From: Hymenobacter sp. APR13
GTDB taxonomy: Bacteria > Bacteroidota > Bacteroidia > Cytophagales > Hymenobacteraceae
DNA: 64,000 nucleotides
Assembly (NCBI RefSeq): GCF_000737515.1
Contig: NZ_CP006587.1
Span: forward strand, 1,841,001 to 1,905,000
Direction: 5' to 3'
Both the position numbers and the translations under genes were made by a program. The notes under the pieces are model-generated. The model was not told the origin of the DNA. It saw nothing but the letters and a program-made list of their open reading frames with translations, and did no database searches. Positions 15,656-23,522 of this stretch are shown here, piece after piece. Position 1 is the first letter of the stretch. Each line of letters starts with the position of its first letter.

Positions 15656-16612
15656 TTACGCGGCCGACTTGGCCAGCTCGCGGGCGGCGCGTTTAGCGGC
15701 GTGGGCCAGGGCGGCTTCGCGCACCCAGGCGCCTTCTTCCCAGGCATCTACGCGGGCCTGCAGGCGCTCCTGGTTGCAGAGGCCGTTGCCTTTCACCACG
15801 TTCCAGAACTCCTCCCAGTTCACCTCGCCGAAGTCGTAGGCCTGGCGCTCCTCGTTCCAGCGCACCTTCTCATCGGGCACCGTGAGGCCCAGGAACTCGG
15901 CCTGGGGCACCATCATGTCCACGAATTTCTGGCGCAGCTCGTCGTTGGTGAAGCGCTTGATGCGCCACTTCATGCTCTGCTCGGTGTTGGGCGAGTCGGC
16001 GTCGGCGGGGCCGAACATCATCAGCGTGGGCCACCACCAGCGGTTGAGTGCTTCCTGCGCCATGGCTTTCTGCTCGGGCGCGCCTTCGCACAGGGTCTGC
16101 ATAATCTCGAAGCCCTGGCGCTGGTGGAAGCTTTCCTCCTTGCACACGCGCACCATGGCGCGGGCGTAGGGGCCGTAGCTGGTGCGGCACAGCGGCACCT
16201 GGTTCAGGATGGCGGCGCCATCCACCAGCCAGCCCACGCAGCCCATATCGGCCCAGCTCAGGGTGGGGTAGTTGAAGATGCTGCTGTACTTGGCCTTGCC
16301 CGAGTGCAGGTCGGCCAGCATCTGGTCGCGGGTAGTACCCAGGGTTTCGGCGGCCGAGTAGAGGTAGAGGCCGTGGCCGGCTTCGTCCTGCACCTTGGCC
16401 AGCAAGATGGATTTACGCTTCAGCGAAGGGGCACGGGTAATCCAGTTGCCTTCGGGCAGCATGCCCACCAGCTCGGAGTGCGCGTGCTGCGAAATCTGCC
16501 GGATCAGCGTCTTGCGGTACGCCTCGGGCATCCAGTCCTTGGGCTCGATGCGCACATCGGCATCAATGCGGGCCTGAAACTGTTCTTCCTGGGTGAGTTC
16601 TAGGGTTTCCAT
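15656..16612 (-). CDS. paaA: Phenylacetyl-CoA epoxidase catalytic subunit PaaA
   Basis: The 318-aa diiron monooxygenase subunit that inserts oxygen into the ring of phenylacetyl-CoA. Iron ligands are visible in two ExxH pairs: Glu77-His80 (QDEAGHG) and Glu160-His163 (KEESFHQ), with a further Glu47. It is preceded by a near-perfect 22-bp palindrome that I read as the repressor site, so it is probably the first gene of the main paa transcript. The leader to the start codon is very short. Confidence 0.97.
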   Translation of the reverse strand: METLELTQEEQFQARIDADVRIEPKDWMPEAYRKTLIRQISQHAHSELVGMLPEGNWITRAPSLKRKSILLAKVQDEAGHGLYLYSAAETLGTTRDQMLADLHSGKAKYSSIFNYPTLSWADMGCVGWLVDGAAILNQVPLCRTSYGPYARAMVRVCKEESFHQRQGFEIMQTLCEGAPEQKAMAQEALNRWWWPTLMMFGPADADSPNTEQSMKWRIKRFTNDELRQKFVDMMVPQAEFLGLTVPDEKVRWNEERQAYDFGEVNWEEFWNVVKGNGLCNQERLQARVDAWEEGAWVREAALAHAAKRAARELAKSAA

Positions 16613-16622
16613 GCGCCTTCAA

Positions 16623-16631
16623 CAAAGGTTA
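16623..16631 (-). promoter_or_regulatory. Possible -7 element of paaA
   Basis: TAACCTTTG on the minus strand, one base longer than the TAnnTTTG consensus, about 11 bp before the start codon and overlapping the palindrome. No convincing -33 element is seen. Confidence 0.35.
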
Positions 16632-16650
16632 ACTAACAATCGTTAGTTAA
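16629..16650. promoter_or_regulatory. TetR-type operator before paaA
   Basis: Perfect 9-bp arms TTAACTAAC and GTTAGTTAA around a 4-bp centre. A related site, CAAACAAAC-ATTC-GTTAGTTGA, overlaps the promoter of the tetR gene at the top of the cluster, with the same spacing. Two copies, both at paa control points, make it the likely binding site of that repressor. Confidence 0.75.
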
Positions 16651-16693
16651 ATGTAAGGAAAATTTTGGGCTGCTGGGCTGCAGCATCTCAAAA

Positions 16694-16805
16694 GAACGTC
16701 ATGCTGAGCGAAGCCGGAGGCGTAGTCGAAGCATCTCTACCGCTTCGTATGATTACTAGCGCAACGAAGCGGTAGAGATGCTTCGGCAAGCTCAGCATGA
16801 CGTTC
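16694..16805. repeat. Family A hairpin, second core type (paaA-paaE gap)
   Basis: Outer arms GAACGTCATGCTGAGC / GCTCAGCATGACGTTC, but the inner stem is CATCTCTACCGCTTCGT / ACGAAGCGGTAGAGATG instead of CATCTCGCGTGCTGA. The left linker is long and the right linker short. Confidence 0.93.
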
Positions 16806-16824
16806 CTTTTTATTAGCCTCCTCT

Positions 16825-17904
16825 TTACTGGTCGAAATCCACCACTACCCGTTCCGAAGTGGGGCGGGCCTGGCAACTGAGGACGTAGCCCTGGGCCACT
16901 TCCTTTTCGGAAAGCGAGTAGTTCACGTCCATTTCTACGGTGCCTTCCGTCACGCGGCAGCGGCAGGTGCTGCACATGCCGTTTTTGCACGAATACGGCG
17001 CATCAGCCCCGGTTTCGAGCACCGCGTCCAGAATCGTGTCGCCGTAGTACGACATTTCTAGGATGCGCTTCGTGCCTTCCAGCTGCACCGTTACCTGGCT
17101 GTGCTTGTCGTCCTGGCCGGCGGGGCGCTGGGCCTGGCGGGCAGCGGCTTTCTGGGCGCCGGCGGCCGAGGCAAACAGCTCGAAATGCACCTTCTCGGGC
17201 GCAACGCCAGCTTCCAGCAGCACACTTTTCACCTCCAGAATCATCTCCTCGGGCCCACACAGAAACGCCTCGTCGATTTTCTGCGCCGGAATGATTTTGT
17301 CGAGGAACACGCGGGCTTTGGCGCCGTCGATGCGGCCGAACAGCAGATCGGTGTCGCCCTGCTCGCGGCTGAGCACGTGGTACACGCTCAGGCGCTGCAG
17401 GAAGCGGTTTTTCAGGCCCTCGATTTCTTCCTTGAAGATGATGGAGTTGCGGCCCCGGTTGCCGTAGATAAGCGTCACGCGGCTATTGGGCTCCGTTAGC
17501 AGCACTGTTTTCAGGATGGACAGCACCGGCGTGATGCCCGAGCCGGCCGCGAACAGCACGTACTGTTTGGCCTGTTCGGCGTGCAGCTCGGTGGTGAAAT
17601 GGCCCATCGGGGGCATCACCTCCAGCTCGTCGCCCACGCGCAGTTCCTGCACGGCGTGGGTGGAAAAGCGCCCTTCCGGCACCTGCTTGATGGCCACGCG
17701 CCACTCGTTTTCCAGCGGGCTGCTGCAGATGGAGTAGCTGCGGCGCACTTCCTCGCCGTTCAGGTTCCGCCGAAACGTGAGGTACTGGCCCTGCGTGAAC
17801 CGGAACGTGTCGCGCAGCTCGGCGGGCACGTCCAGCGCCACGCTCACGCAATCAGGCGTTTCGCGGGTGATGCTCTTGACTTTAAGCGTATGAAAGCGGC
17901 TCAT
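16825..17904 (-). CDS. paaE: Phenylacetyl-CoA epoxidase reductase PaaE
   Basis: Feeds electrons from NADPH to the PaaAC diiron centre. The 359-aa protein has an FAD-binding domain (RRSYSICS at 54-61), an NAD(P)-binding domain (AAGSGITPVLSILK at 119-132, FLCGPEEMI at 214-222) and a C-terminal plant-type 2Fe-2S ferredoxin with Cys306, Cys311, Cys314 and Cys344. Domain order and length match E. coli PaaE (356 aa). Placed first in the cluster, before paaA, with an operator and a hairpin between them, so it may be transcribed together with tetR. Confidence 0.96.
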   Translation of the reverse strand: MSRFHTLKVKSITRETPDCVSVALDVPAELRDTFRFTQGQYLTFRRNLNGEEVRRSYSICSSPLENEWRVAIKQVPEGRFSTHAVQELRVGDELEVMPPMGHFTTELHAEQAKQYVLFAAGSGITPVLSILKTVLLTEPNSRVTLIYGNRGRNSIIFKEEIEGLKNRFLQRLSVYHVLSREQGDTDLLFGRIDGAKARVFLDKIIPAQKIDEAFLCGPEEMILEVKSVLLEAGVAPEKVHFELFASAAGAQKAAARQAQRPAGQDDKHSQVTVQLEGTKRILEMSYYGDTILDAVLETGADAPYSCKNGMCSTCRCRVTEGTVEMDVNYSLSEKEVAQGYVLSCQARPTSERVVVDFDQ

Positions 17905-17907
17905 TTT

Positions 17908-18011
17908 TTTAGTGCTTCGTGCATGGTGCTTGGTGCTTAGTGACTGGGGCTTTGTCCGCTCTTATCTTCATTGCCAGAGCGACCTAAGCACCAGGCACCA
18001 GGCACTAAGCC
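17908..18011. repeat. Family H inverted repeat (paaE-tetR gap)
   Basis: TTAGTGCTTCGTGCATGGTG + CTTGGTGCTTAGTG on the left and CTAAGCACCAGGCACCAGGC + ACTAAG on the right pair over a short centre. It fills the entire gap. Confidence 0.8.
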
Positions 18012-18602
18012 CTATAAATCCTGTTTCCTCAGCCCCGACAGGAGCATGGTGATGATGTTTTCTTCGAGCTCCTCGGCCGTGACGCCGCGGCCCGGGCGGT
18101 ACCACAGTTCCACCCAGCGCACCGCCGACAGAATGGTAAACAGGGCCACCGACACGTTCACAGGCTGCAGCTCGCCGGCTTCAATGCCCTGCTCGATGAG
18201 GGCCGCGAAGCCTTTCTCGTAGTTTTTGCGGGCTTCCTTGAACTCGGTCAGGCGCGGCTCGGGCAGGTACTTCCAGTCGTTGTTGGCCACCGACACGGCC
18301 GCGCCGTCTTCCACCATCAGGCGGATGTGCAGCCGGATCAGGGCCTTGATCTTGTCGACGTACGAGGCTTCGGTGCGCTCAATCTCGGCCAGCTGCGAGA
18401 TATAGGTGTCGGAAACGTGGAAGCAGATGTGGTCGAGCAGCTCGTCTTTGGAGCTGATGTGGTTGTACATGCTGGCCGCCTCCATGCCCACCTGCGCGCC
18501 CAGCTCCCGCATGGAGGCGCCGCTGAAGCCGCGGGCCTTGAACAGCTTGGCGGCTTCTTCCAGAATAATCTGGCGCTTATTGGACTTAGTTTTTTTGGCC
18601 AT
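18012..18602 (-). CDS. TetR-family repressor, probable paa regulator
   Basis: A 196-aa regulator with an N-terminal helix-turn-helix (about 10-55: ILEEAAKLFKARGFSGASMR, then LGAQVGMEAASMYNHI) and a ligand-binding helical domain. TetR-type PaaR proteins respond to phenylacetyl-CoA in several phyla; the same ligand is likely here, but this is inference. Its own promoter carries a partial copy of the palindrome found before paaA, so it probably represses itself and the pathway. It leads the cluster and faces away from the sigma-54 activator of the Kdp region. Confidence 0.85.
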   Translation of the reverse strand: MAKKTKSNKRQIILEEAAKLFKARGFSGASMRELGAQVGMEAASMYNHISSKDELLDHICFHVSDTYISQLAEIERTEASYVDKIKALIRLHIRLMVEDGAAVSVANNDWKYLPEPRLTEFKEARKNYEKGFAALIEQGIEAGELQPVNVSVALFTILSAVRWVELWYRPGRGVTAEELEENIITMLLSGLRKQDL

Positions 18603-18698
18603 GAATGGAAAGTAGCACTATCTGCATGTAAGTGCTGAGCAGCCCGACAACCGTTTTATCCGGGCAGGAAACCACCAACAACTCATTCGCAAGGCCCT

Positions 18699-18729
18699 CA
18701 AAAGTACGTAGCGTTGAGCTCCAAACAAA
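18699..18729 (-). promoter_or_regulatory. Promoter of the tetR gene
   Basis: On the minus strand TTTG at 18729-18726, a 19-bp spacer, then TACTTTTG at 18706-18699, an exact -7 match. The leader to the start codon is about 90 nt. Confidence 0.7.
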
Positions 18730-18743
18730 CATTCGTTAGTTGA
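18722..18743. promoter_or_regulatory. TetR-type operator over the -33 element
   Basis: CAAACAAAC-ATTC-GTTAGTTGA. The right half matches the paaA palindrome at 8 of 9 bases; the left half is weaker. It covers the -33 TTTG of the tetR promoter, as expected for autorepression. Confidence 0.6.
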
Positions 18744-19209
18744 ACCACTTACAAAATTCCGGCTTTTGGCTTTCAGCCTGATTTGTTCAAATATCTATAA
18801 ACAAATCACTTACATATTTATTAGAGATTATAAGTGAGTGAATACTCACCTAAAAAGCAGCTACTCACCATGCCGGGCCGGATTCTTTGCTTAATATTGT
18901 TCCGGCTATCGCACGGTGAATCCCCCCCGCCGGGTGGTAGCAAATTCCCACAGTGATTACCCGGACGTCTGCCCCACCCCGTCCGGTTCCTGTTCACCGA
19001 AAACCGCATTCCCTGCTTCGGCGGGTTGAGAGTCGGTTATCGAATTTCTACCCCGGCCGAAGCGGATTTATTTCTGCTTCGGCCGGGCTGTTTTTGGGCG
19101 GATTTGGTGGCGGCGGCGTTTTCCGGAGCCCGTGCGAACTGCCGGCGGTTTCGCGCCTAGCGGCCGGGCGGCTACCTTCGCGGCGCTTCCCTCCTACTGC
19201 TGCCCGCCC
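18744..19209. other. Intergenic region between divergent regulators
   Basis: No gene is visible. The first 100 bp is AT-rich, unlike its surroundings, and holds two small inverted repeats: ATTTGTT...AACAAAT (18781-18806) and GTGAGT-GAAT-ACTCAC (18834-18849). A weak -7-like TACCTTCG stands at 19173-19180, about 30 bp before the sigma-54 activator gene. Confidence 0.5.
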
Positions 19210-20562
19210 ATGCCTAACGGAACCCTGCTGCTCATCGACGACGAAACCAGCCTGCGCCAGCTGCTGGCCCGGGTGCTGGAGCTGGAAGACTACACCGTGC
19301 TGCAGGCCCCCGACGCCCGCCGCGGCCTGGAACTGCTGCGCCAGCACGCCGAGGACGTGCTGGTAGTGCTGAGCGACGTGAAACTGCCCGACGGCTACGG
19401 CCTCGACCTGCTGCCGCGCTACAAGCAGGTGGCTCCGCTGGCCGAAGTCATTCTGATGACGGCCTACGGCACCATTCCCGACGGCGTGCGGGCCATGAAG
19501 GAGGGCGCCTTCGACTACCTCACCAAAGGTGATTCCGACGACCAGTTGCTGGTGGTGGTAGACCGCGCCGCCGAAAAAGCCCGCCTGCAACGCCGCGTGG
19601 CCGACCTCGAAAAGAAAGTAGGCGCTCAGTACAGCTTCGACAGCATGATTGGCCGCTCCCAGGCGCTGCTGCAGGCCCGCAAGCTGGCCGAGCGTGCCGC
19701 TCCCACCGACAGTACCGTGCTACTGGAAGGCCCCACCGGCGCGGGCAAAGAGCTGTTTGCCCAGGCCATCCACCAGGCTAGTCCGCGCCGCAGCAAGCCG
19801 TTTGTAGCCGTGAACTGCTCGGCTTTCCCGAAGGATTTGCTGGAATCGGAGTTGTTTGGCTATAAGAAGGGTGCGTTTACGGGCGCGCTGACGGATAAGA
19901 AGGGTCTGCTGGAAGAGGCCAACGGCGGCACCCTGTTCCTGGACGAAATCGGGGAGCTGGAGCTGAATGTGCAGGCCAAGTTCCTGCGGGTGCTCGAAAC
20001 CCAGCAGTTCACCAAGCTCGGCGACACCAAGCCCACTAGCGTGAACGTGCGCATCGTGGCGGCCACCAACCGCAACCTGCGCCAGGAAGCCGAAGCCGGC
20101 CATTTCCGGCCCGATTTGTACTACCGCCTGGCCGTGTTTACGGTGCCGGTGCCGGGCCTGAACGAGCGGCGCGACGACGTGCCGCTGCTGGCCGAATACT
20201 TCCTCCAATTCTTCGCCGGTAAGCTGCGCCGCCGCCTGCGCGGCCTAGAGCCCGAGGTGCTGGAGCAGCTGCGCCGCCACGACTGGCGCGGCAATGTGCG
20301 GGAGCTGAAAAACGTGCTGGAACGCGCCGCCATCCTCGCCGACGGCGACACGCTCACCACCGACGACCTGCCCGCCGAGTTCCACTACCTGCCCGCCGCC
20401 CCCGGCACCGATGAAGCCTCCGACAACAGCCTGCGCACCCTGGAAAAGCGCCAGATCCGCCAAGTGCTCCACGATACCGGCGGCAACAAAATGGAAGCCG
20501 CCCGCCAGCTCGGCATCGGCACTAAAACCCTCTACCGCAAAATCCAGGAATACGGGCTGTAG
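19210..20562 (+). CDS. NtrC-type sigma-54-dependent response regulator
   Basis: A 450-aa activator. The receiver domain (1-120) has Asp10-Asp11, the phospho-acceptor Asp56 and the TAYGT and K segments. The AAA+ domain has Walker A (GPTGAGKE), the sigma-54 contact loop GAFTGA and Walker B (GTLFLDEIGE). The C-terminal Fis-type helix-turn-helix spans the last 45 residues. I start at MPNGTLLLIDDE; the frame is open 26 codons further but contains no domain. Lying directly before the kdp genes, with a lone histidine kinase at their end, it is the likely replacement for KdpE. Its stop codon lies inside a repeat arm. Confidence 0.9.
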   Translation: MPNGTLLLIDDETSLRQLLARVLELEDYTVLQAPDARRGLELLRQHAEDVLVVLSDVKLPDGYGLDLLPRYKQVAPLAEVILMTAYGTIPDGVRAMKEGAFDYLTKGDSDDQLLVVVDRAAEKARLQRRVADLEKKVGAQYSFDSMIGRSQALLQARKLAERAAPTDSTVLLEGPTGAGKELFAQAIHQASPRRSKPFVAVNCSAFPKDLLESELFGYKKGAFTGALTDKKGLLEEANGGTLFLDEIGELELNVQAKFLRVLETQQFTKLGDTKPTSVNVRIVAATNRNLRQEAEAGHFRPDLYYRLAVFTVPVPGLNERRDDVPLLAEYFLQFFAGKLRRRLRGLEPEVLEQLRRHDWRGNVRELKNVLERAAILADGDTLTTDDLPAEFHYLPAAPGTDEASDNSLRTLEKRQIRQVLHDTGGNKMEAARQLGIGTKTLYRKIQEYGL

Positions 20563-20680
20563 AGACGCAATATCTTGTGTCTCGTCGTTGAACGACGACG
20601 CCTGCGCCCCAGGGCTGAAGCCCTGGGCTACGTAGCGTCTGCCCGTTCTCACTCACTAGCCCAGGGCTTCAGCCCTGGGA
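20559..20680. repeat. Family C half arm joined to two family D palindromes
   Basis: CTGTAGAGACGCAATATC is one arm of family C without its partner; its TAG is the stop codon of the activator gene. It is followed by CCCAGGGCTGAAGCCCTGGG (near 20608) and by TAGCCCAGGGCT / AGCCCTGGGA (20657-20680). Confidence 0.85.
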
Positions 20681-20694
20681 CATAAGGACTACCA

Positions 20695-20744
20695 AACCGG
20701 GTTATTCTGACCAGCGCACCGGGTCAGAATGACCCGGTTTTTTT
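20695..20744 (+). terminator. Terminator after the sigma-54 activator
   Basis: Long stem AACCGGGTTATTCTGACC / GGTCAGAATGACCCGGTT with one mismatch and seven T. It separates the activator transcript from the kdp genes. Confidence 0.92.
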
Positions 20745-20993
20745 GTGCGCGGGGTGTGGGGTGGAAGATATTTAAAAATATTTTAAACTGATAATCAGAC
20801 AGATAAAGGCAATTTAAAACACAGCATCCGGATGTGGGCCCGGATTGGCAAGAAGCCGCCCGAGCCATTCGTCGATTCGGCAAACGGACCGAACCGGGGC
20901 CGGTGCTGGGGTGCCTGACAACCAGCCCAGCGCCATGCCCCGCCGACGCACGGCTCACTCACGGACCCGTTCCACTTTTTTTCATCTCGTCAG
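20745..20993 (+). other. AT-rich leader of the kdp operon
   Basis: Gene-free. Positions 20764-20820 are strongly AT-rich (ATATTTAAAAATATTTTAAA), in contrast to all surrounding DNA, and are the obvious place for the kdp promoter. I searched by eye for a GG-N10-GC sigma-54 promoter and for TAnnTTTG and found no convincing match to either. Confidence 0.4.
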
Positions 20994-21347
20994 ATGACTT
21001 CTTCTTCCGAAACCGCCACCCTATTGCTGGAAAGCTTCCCCGAACTGGGGGCGGAACTGCAGGTGCCAGCCACGCGCCAGAGCCTGTACCGGCAGCTGAG
21101 CTGCTTTGCCACTTTCACCCGCGAAGCCGCCGAGGCCGGCCAGCTGGCCCTGCTCAAGCGCTGCTTCGAGGTGGCCGACCGCCTGCTACGCCAGGGCGAC
21201 GCTTACCTGGCCCGCGCCATCGAAAATGTGTACCTGCACTGCCTGCACCTCGATGGCAGCACCTACGGCAACCAGCTGGCCCGCCAGCTCATGCCCAGCC
21301 GCCTCTACCAGACCTATCACTATCCGCACACCACCATGCTGCCCTAG
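20994..21347 (+). CDS. Small helical protein heading the kdp operon
   Basis: A 117-aa soluble, mostly helical protein. Segments such as LALLKRCFEVADRLLRQGD and LARAIENVYLHCLHLDGS recall DUF7674-type proteins, which are of unknown function; this resemblance is from memory. It starts downstream of the activator terminator and 24 bp before a membrane peptide and kdpF, so it is the first gene of the kdp transcript. A role in assembly, sensing or protein control of KdpFABC is possible but has no direct support. Confidence 0.7.
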   Translation: MTSSSETATLLLESFPELGAELQVPATRQSLYRQLSCFATFTREAAEAGQLALLKRCFEVADRLLRQGDAYLARAIENVYLHCLHLDGSTYGNQLARQLMPSRLYQTYHYPHTTMLP

Positions 21348-21371
21348 GGCCGCTGCTTTTCCGCTTCGCCA

Positions 21372-21467
21372 ATGGCTCCGCTCCTAATGATTCCCTTGCT
21401 CACGGCCGCCGGCCTGGCCGGTTTCTGGCTCTTCTACAAGTCCGTCGATTTCTTCGACCAGATCTAA
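21372..21467 (+). CDS. 31-aa single-span membrane peptide before kdpF
   Basis: MAPLLMIPLLTAAGLAGFWL + FYKSVDFFDQI: one transmembrane segment followed by a short aromatic tail. It stands 24 bp after the 117-aa gene and 12 bp before kdpF. Peptides with an FYK-x-(I/V)-(D/N)-x-F tail occur, as I recall, in other Bacteroidota kdp operons. Its size and position suggest a second KdpF-like lipid-facing subunit, but it lacks the Y-L-x-Y-x-L-L-R-P-E pattern of true KdpF. Too short for automatic gene finders. Confidence 0.6.
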   Translation: MAPLLMIPLLTAAGLAGFWLFYKSVDFFDQI

Positions 21468-21479
21468 CCTCGTCGCGCC

Positions 21480-21560
21480 ATGATGGTCACCCTGTTTTTC
21501 CTCTCCCTCGCCACGTTCGGCTACCTCTGCTACGTGCTGCTGCGCCCGGAGCGCTTCTAG
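21480..21560 (+). CDS. kdpF: KdpF subunit of potassium-transporting ATPase, 26 aa
   Basis: MMVTLFFLSLATFGYLCYVL + LRPERF: the single-helix KdpF peptide, with the diagnostic YVLLRPERF end. KdpF sits at the KdpA membrane face and stabilises the complex. Followed by a 122-bp inverted repeat and then kdpA. Confidence 0.9.
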   Translation: MMVTLFFLSLATFGYLCYVLLRPERF

Positions 21561-21682
21561 TTGTCAGTTGCTGGTTGTCAGTTGTCAGGCGCTGGTTGTC
21601 AAGCGGTTTATCCTGCCTGATAACGATAAAGTCGACAACTGACAACGAACAACTAGCAACTGACAACCAATAACTGACAACT
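21561..21682. repeat. Family G inverted repeat (kdpF-kdpA gap)
   Basis: Repeated TTGTCAGTTG/GGTTGTCAGTTGTC units on the left and GACAACTGACAAC/CAACTGACAACC units on the right, around a 33-bp centre. It ends eight bases before the kdpA start codon. A shorter relative is at 31900-31946. Confidence 0.9.
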
Positions 21683-21690
21683 CACCGAAA

Positions 21691-23391
21691 ATGAACAACG
21701 AACTACTCAGCATCGGCGGAATTTACCTCGTTACGCTGGTGCTGGCCCTGCCGCTGGGCGCGTATCTGGCCCGGGTGTTCCGGGGCGAAAAGAACCTGCT
21801 CGACTTCATGCGGCCCGTCGAGAATGGCATCTACCGGCTTTCGGGCATTGATGCCCGCCGCGAGATGACGTGGCAGCAGCACATGGTGGCGCTGCTCACC
21901 ATCAACCTGGTGTGGTTCCTGCTGGCCATGCTGGTGCTGTGTACCCAGGGCAGCCTGCCGCTCAACCCCGACGGTAACCCCTCGATGTCGCCCGATCTGG
22001 CCTTCAACACGGCCATTTCCTTCCTGGTGAACTGCAACCTGCAGCACTACTCCGGCGAGTCGGGCCTGTCGTACCTCTCGCAGCTAGTGGTGATTACCTT
22101 CCTGCAGTTTGTGAGTGCCGCTACCGGCATTGCGGCGGCCGTAGTGGTGTTCAACGCCCTCCAGACGCGCACCACCGAGAAGCTGGGCAACTTCTACGAC
22201 TACTTCGTGAAGAGCCTCACCCGCCTGCTGCTGCCCGGTTCGCTGCTGATTGCCCTCATCCTGGCCTTCAACGGCACGCCCATGACGCTGCAGGGCAAGC
22301 AGGAGCTGATTACGCTGCAGGGCGACTCGGTGGCCGTGAGCCGCGGGCCGGTGGCCGCCATGGTGGCCATTAAGGAGCTGGGTACCAACGGGGGCGGTTT
22401 TTACGGGGCCAACTCGGCTCACCCGCTCGAAAACCCCAACTTTATCACCAACGCCGTCGAGAACATTGCCCTGGTGATTATCCCGATTGCCATGGTGTTT
22501 GCGCTGGGCTTCTACCTGAAGCGCCGCAAGCTGGCCTACATGATTTTTGGGGTGATGACGATGGGCTTTGTGGCCCTGTTGGCCCCCACGGTGTACTACG
22601 AGATGCACGGCAACCCCGCCATTACCAAGCTCGGCGTCGATCAGGCGCTGGGGGCCATGGAGGGCAAGGAAATCCGCTTTGGAGCGGCGGCTTCGGCCTA
22701 TTGGAGCATCACCAACACCATCATCAGCTGCGGCTCGGTGAACTCCATGCACGACTCGTTTATGCCGATTTCGGGCATGAGCCAGATGCTGGGCATGATG
22801 ACCAACGCCTTCTACGGCGGCTGCGGCGTGGGTCTGCTCAACTTCTTCGCCTACCTTATTATTGCCGTGTTCATTGCCGGCCTGATGGTGGGCCGCACGC
22901 CCGAGCTGCTGGGCAAGAAGATTGAGGCCCGCGAGATGAAAATTGCCGTCATCGTGACGCTGCTGCACCCGCTGCTGATTCTGGCGGGCACGGCCCTCAC
23001 GGCTCACCTGTACGCCGGCAACCCCACCGAGTACAGCGGCTGGCTAGCCAACCCCGGCTACCACGGCTTCTCCGAGATGCTGTATGAGTTCACCTCCGCC
23101 TCGGCCAACAATGGCTCCGGCTTCGAGGGCCTCGGTGACAACACGCCGTGGTGGAACATCAGCACCGGTGTAGTGCTGCTGCTGGCCCGCTTCCTGCCCA
23201 TTGTGGGCCCGGTAGCCATTGCCGGCCTGCTGGCCCGCAAGAAGTACGTGCCCGAAAGCGCCGGCACCCTGCCCGCCGACACGGCCACCTTCGGGGTGAT
23301 GGTGCTGGCCGTCATCGTCATCATCGCCGCCCTGGCCTTCTTCCCGGCCCTGGCGCTGGGGCCGCTGGCCGAGCATTTCTCGCTGTACTAG
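21691..23391 (+). CDS. kdpA: Potassium-transporting ATPase subunit KdpA
   Basis: The K+-selective channel-like subunit of the high-affinity KdpFABC pump, about ten transmembrane helices over 566 aa. The four filter-like loops are represented by segments such as SFLVNCNLQHYSGESG (about 110-125), KELGTNGGGFYGANS (about 229-243), SCGSVNSMHDSF (about 346-357) and SASANNGSGFEGL (about 470-482). Length is typical (557-570 aa). The gap to kdpB is filled by a hairpin repeat. Confidence 0.97.
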   Translation: MNNELLSIGGIYLVTLVLALPLGAYLARVFRGEKNLLDFMRPVENGIYRLSGIDARREMTWQQHMVALLTINLVWFLLAMLVLCTQGSLPLNPDGNPSMSPDLAFNTAISFLVNCNLQHYSGESGLSYLSQLVVITFLQFVSAATGIAAAVVVFNALQTRTTEKLGNFYDYFVKSLTRLLLPGSLLIALILAFNGTPMTLQGKQELITLQGDSVAVSRGPVAAMVAIKELGTNGGGFYGANSAHPLENPNFITNAVENIALVIIPIAMVFALGFYLKRRKLAYMIFGVMTMGFVALLAPTVYYEMHGNPAITKLGVDQALGAMEGKEIRFGAAASAYWSITNTIISCGSVNSMHDSFMPISGMSQMLGMMTNAFYGGCGVGLLNFFAYLIIAVFIAGLMVGRTPELLGKKIEAREMKIAVIVTLLHPLLILAGTALTAHLYAGNPTEYSGWLANPGYHGFSEMLYEFTSASANNGSGFEGLGDNTPWWNISTGVVLLLARFLPIVGPVAIAGLLARKKYVPESAGTLPADTATFGVMVLAVIVIIAALAFFPALALGPLAEHFSLY

Positions 23392-23410
23392 GCGGAGCCA
23401 ATATCCGAGA

Positions 23411-23515
23411 CTGTCATGCTGACGAAGGAAGCATCCTATCACGACTGCCTTCATCAGAACTAGTAATCAATGTAGCGCAGGCGTGATAAGGTCCTTCGCT
23501 ACTCTCAGGATGACA
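23411..23515. repeat. Divergent family B hairpin (kdpA-kdpB gap)
   Basis: Left arm CTGTCATGCTGACGAAGGAA...CTATCACG, right arm CGTGATAAGGTCCTTCGCTA...CTCAGGATGACAA. The arms match less well than in other copies. It ends 7 bp before the kdpB start codon. Confidence 0.85.
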
Positions 23516-23522
23516 ATTACCC

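Noticed and set aside
20821..20990. A sigma-54 promoter before the kdp genes (TGGCAAGAAGCCGCCC and similar)
   Set aside because: The distance or identity of the -12 GC does not fit GG-N10-GC at any candidate; recorded as not found.
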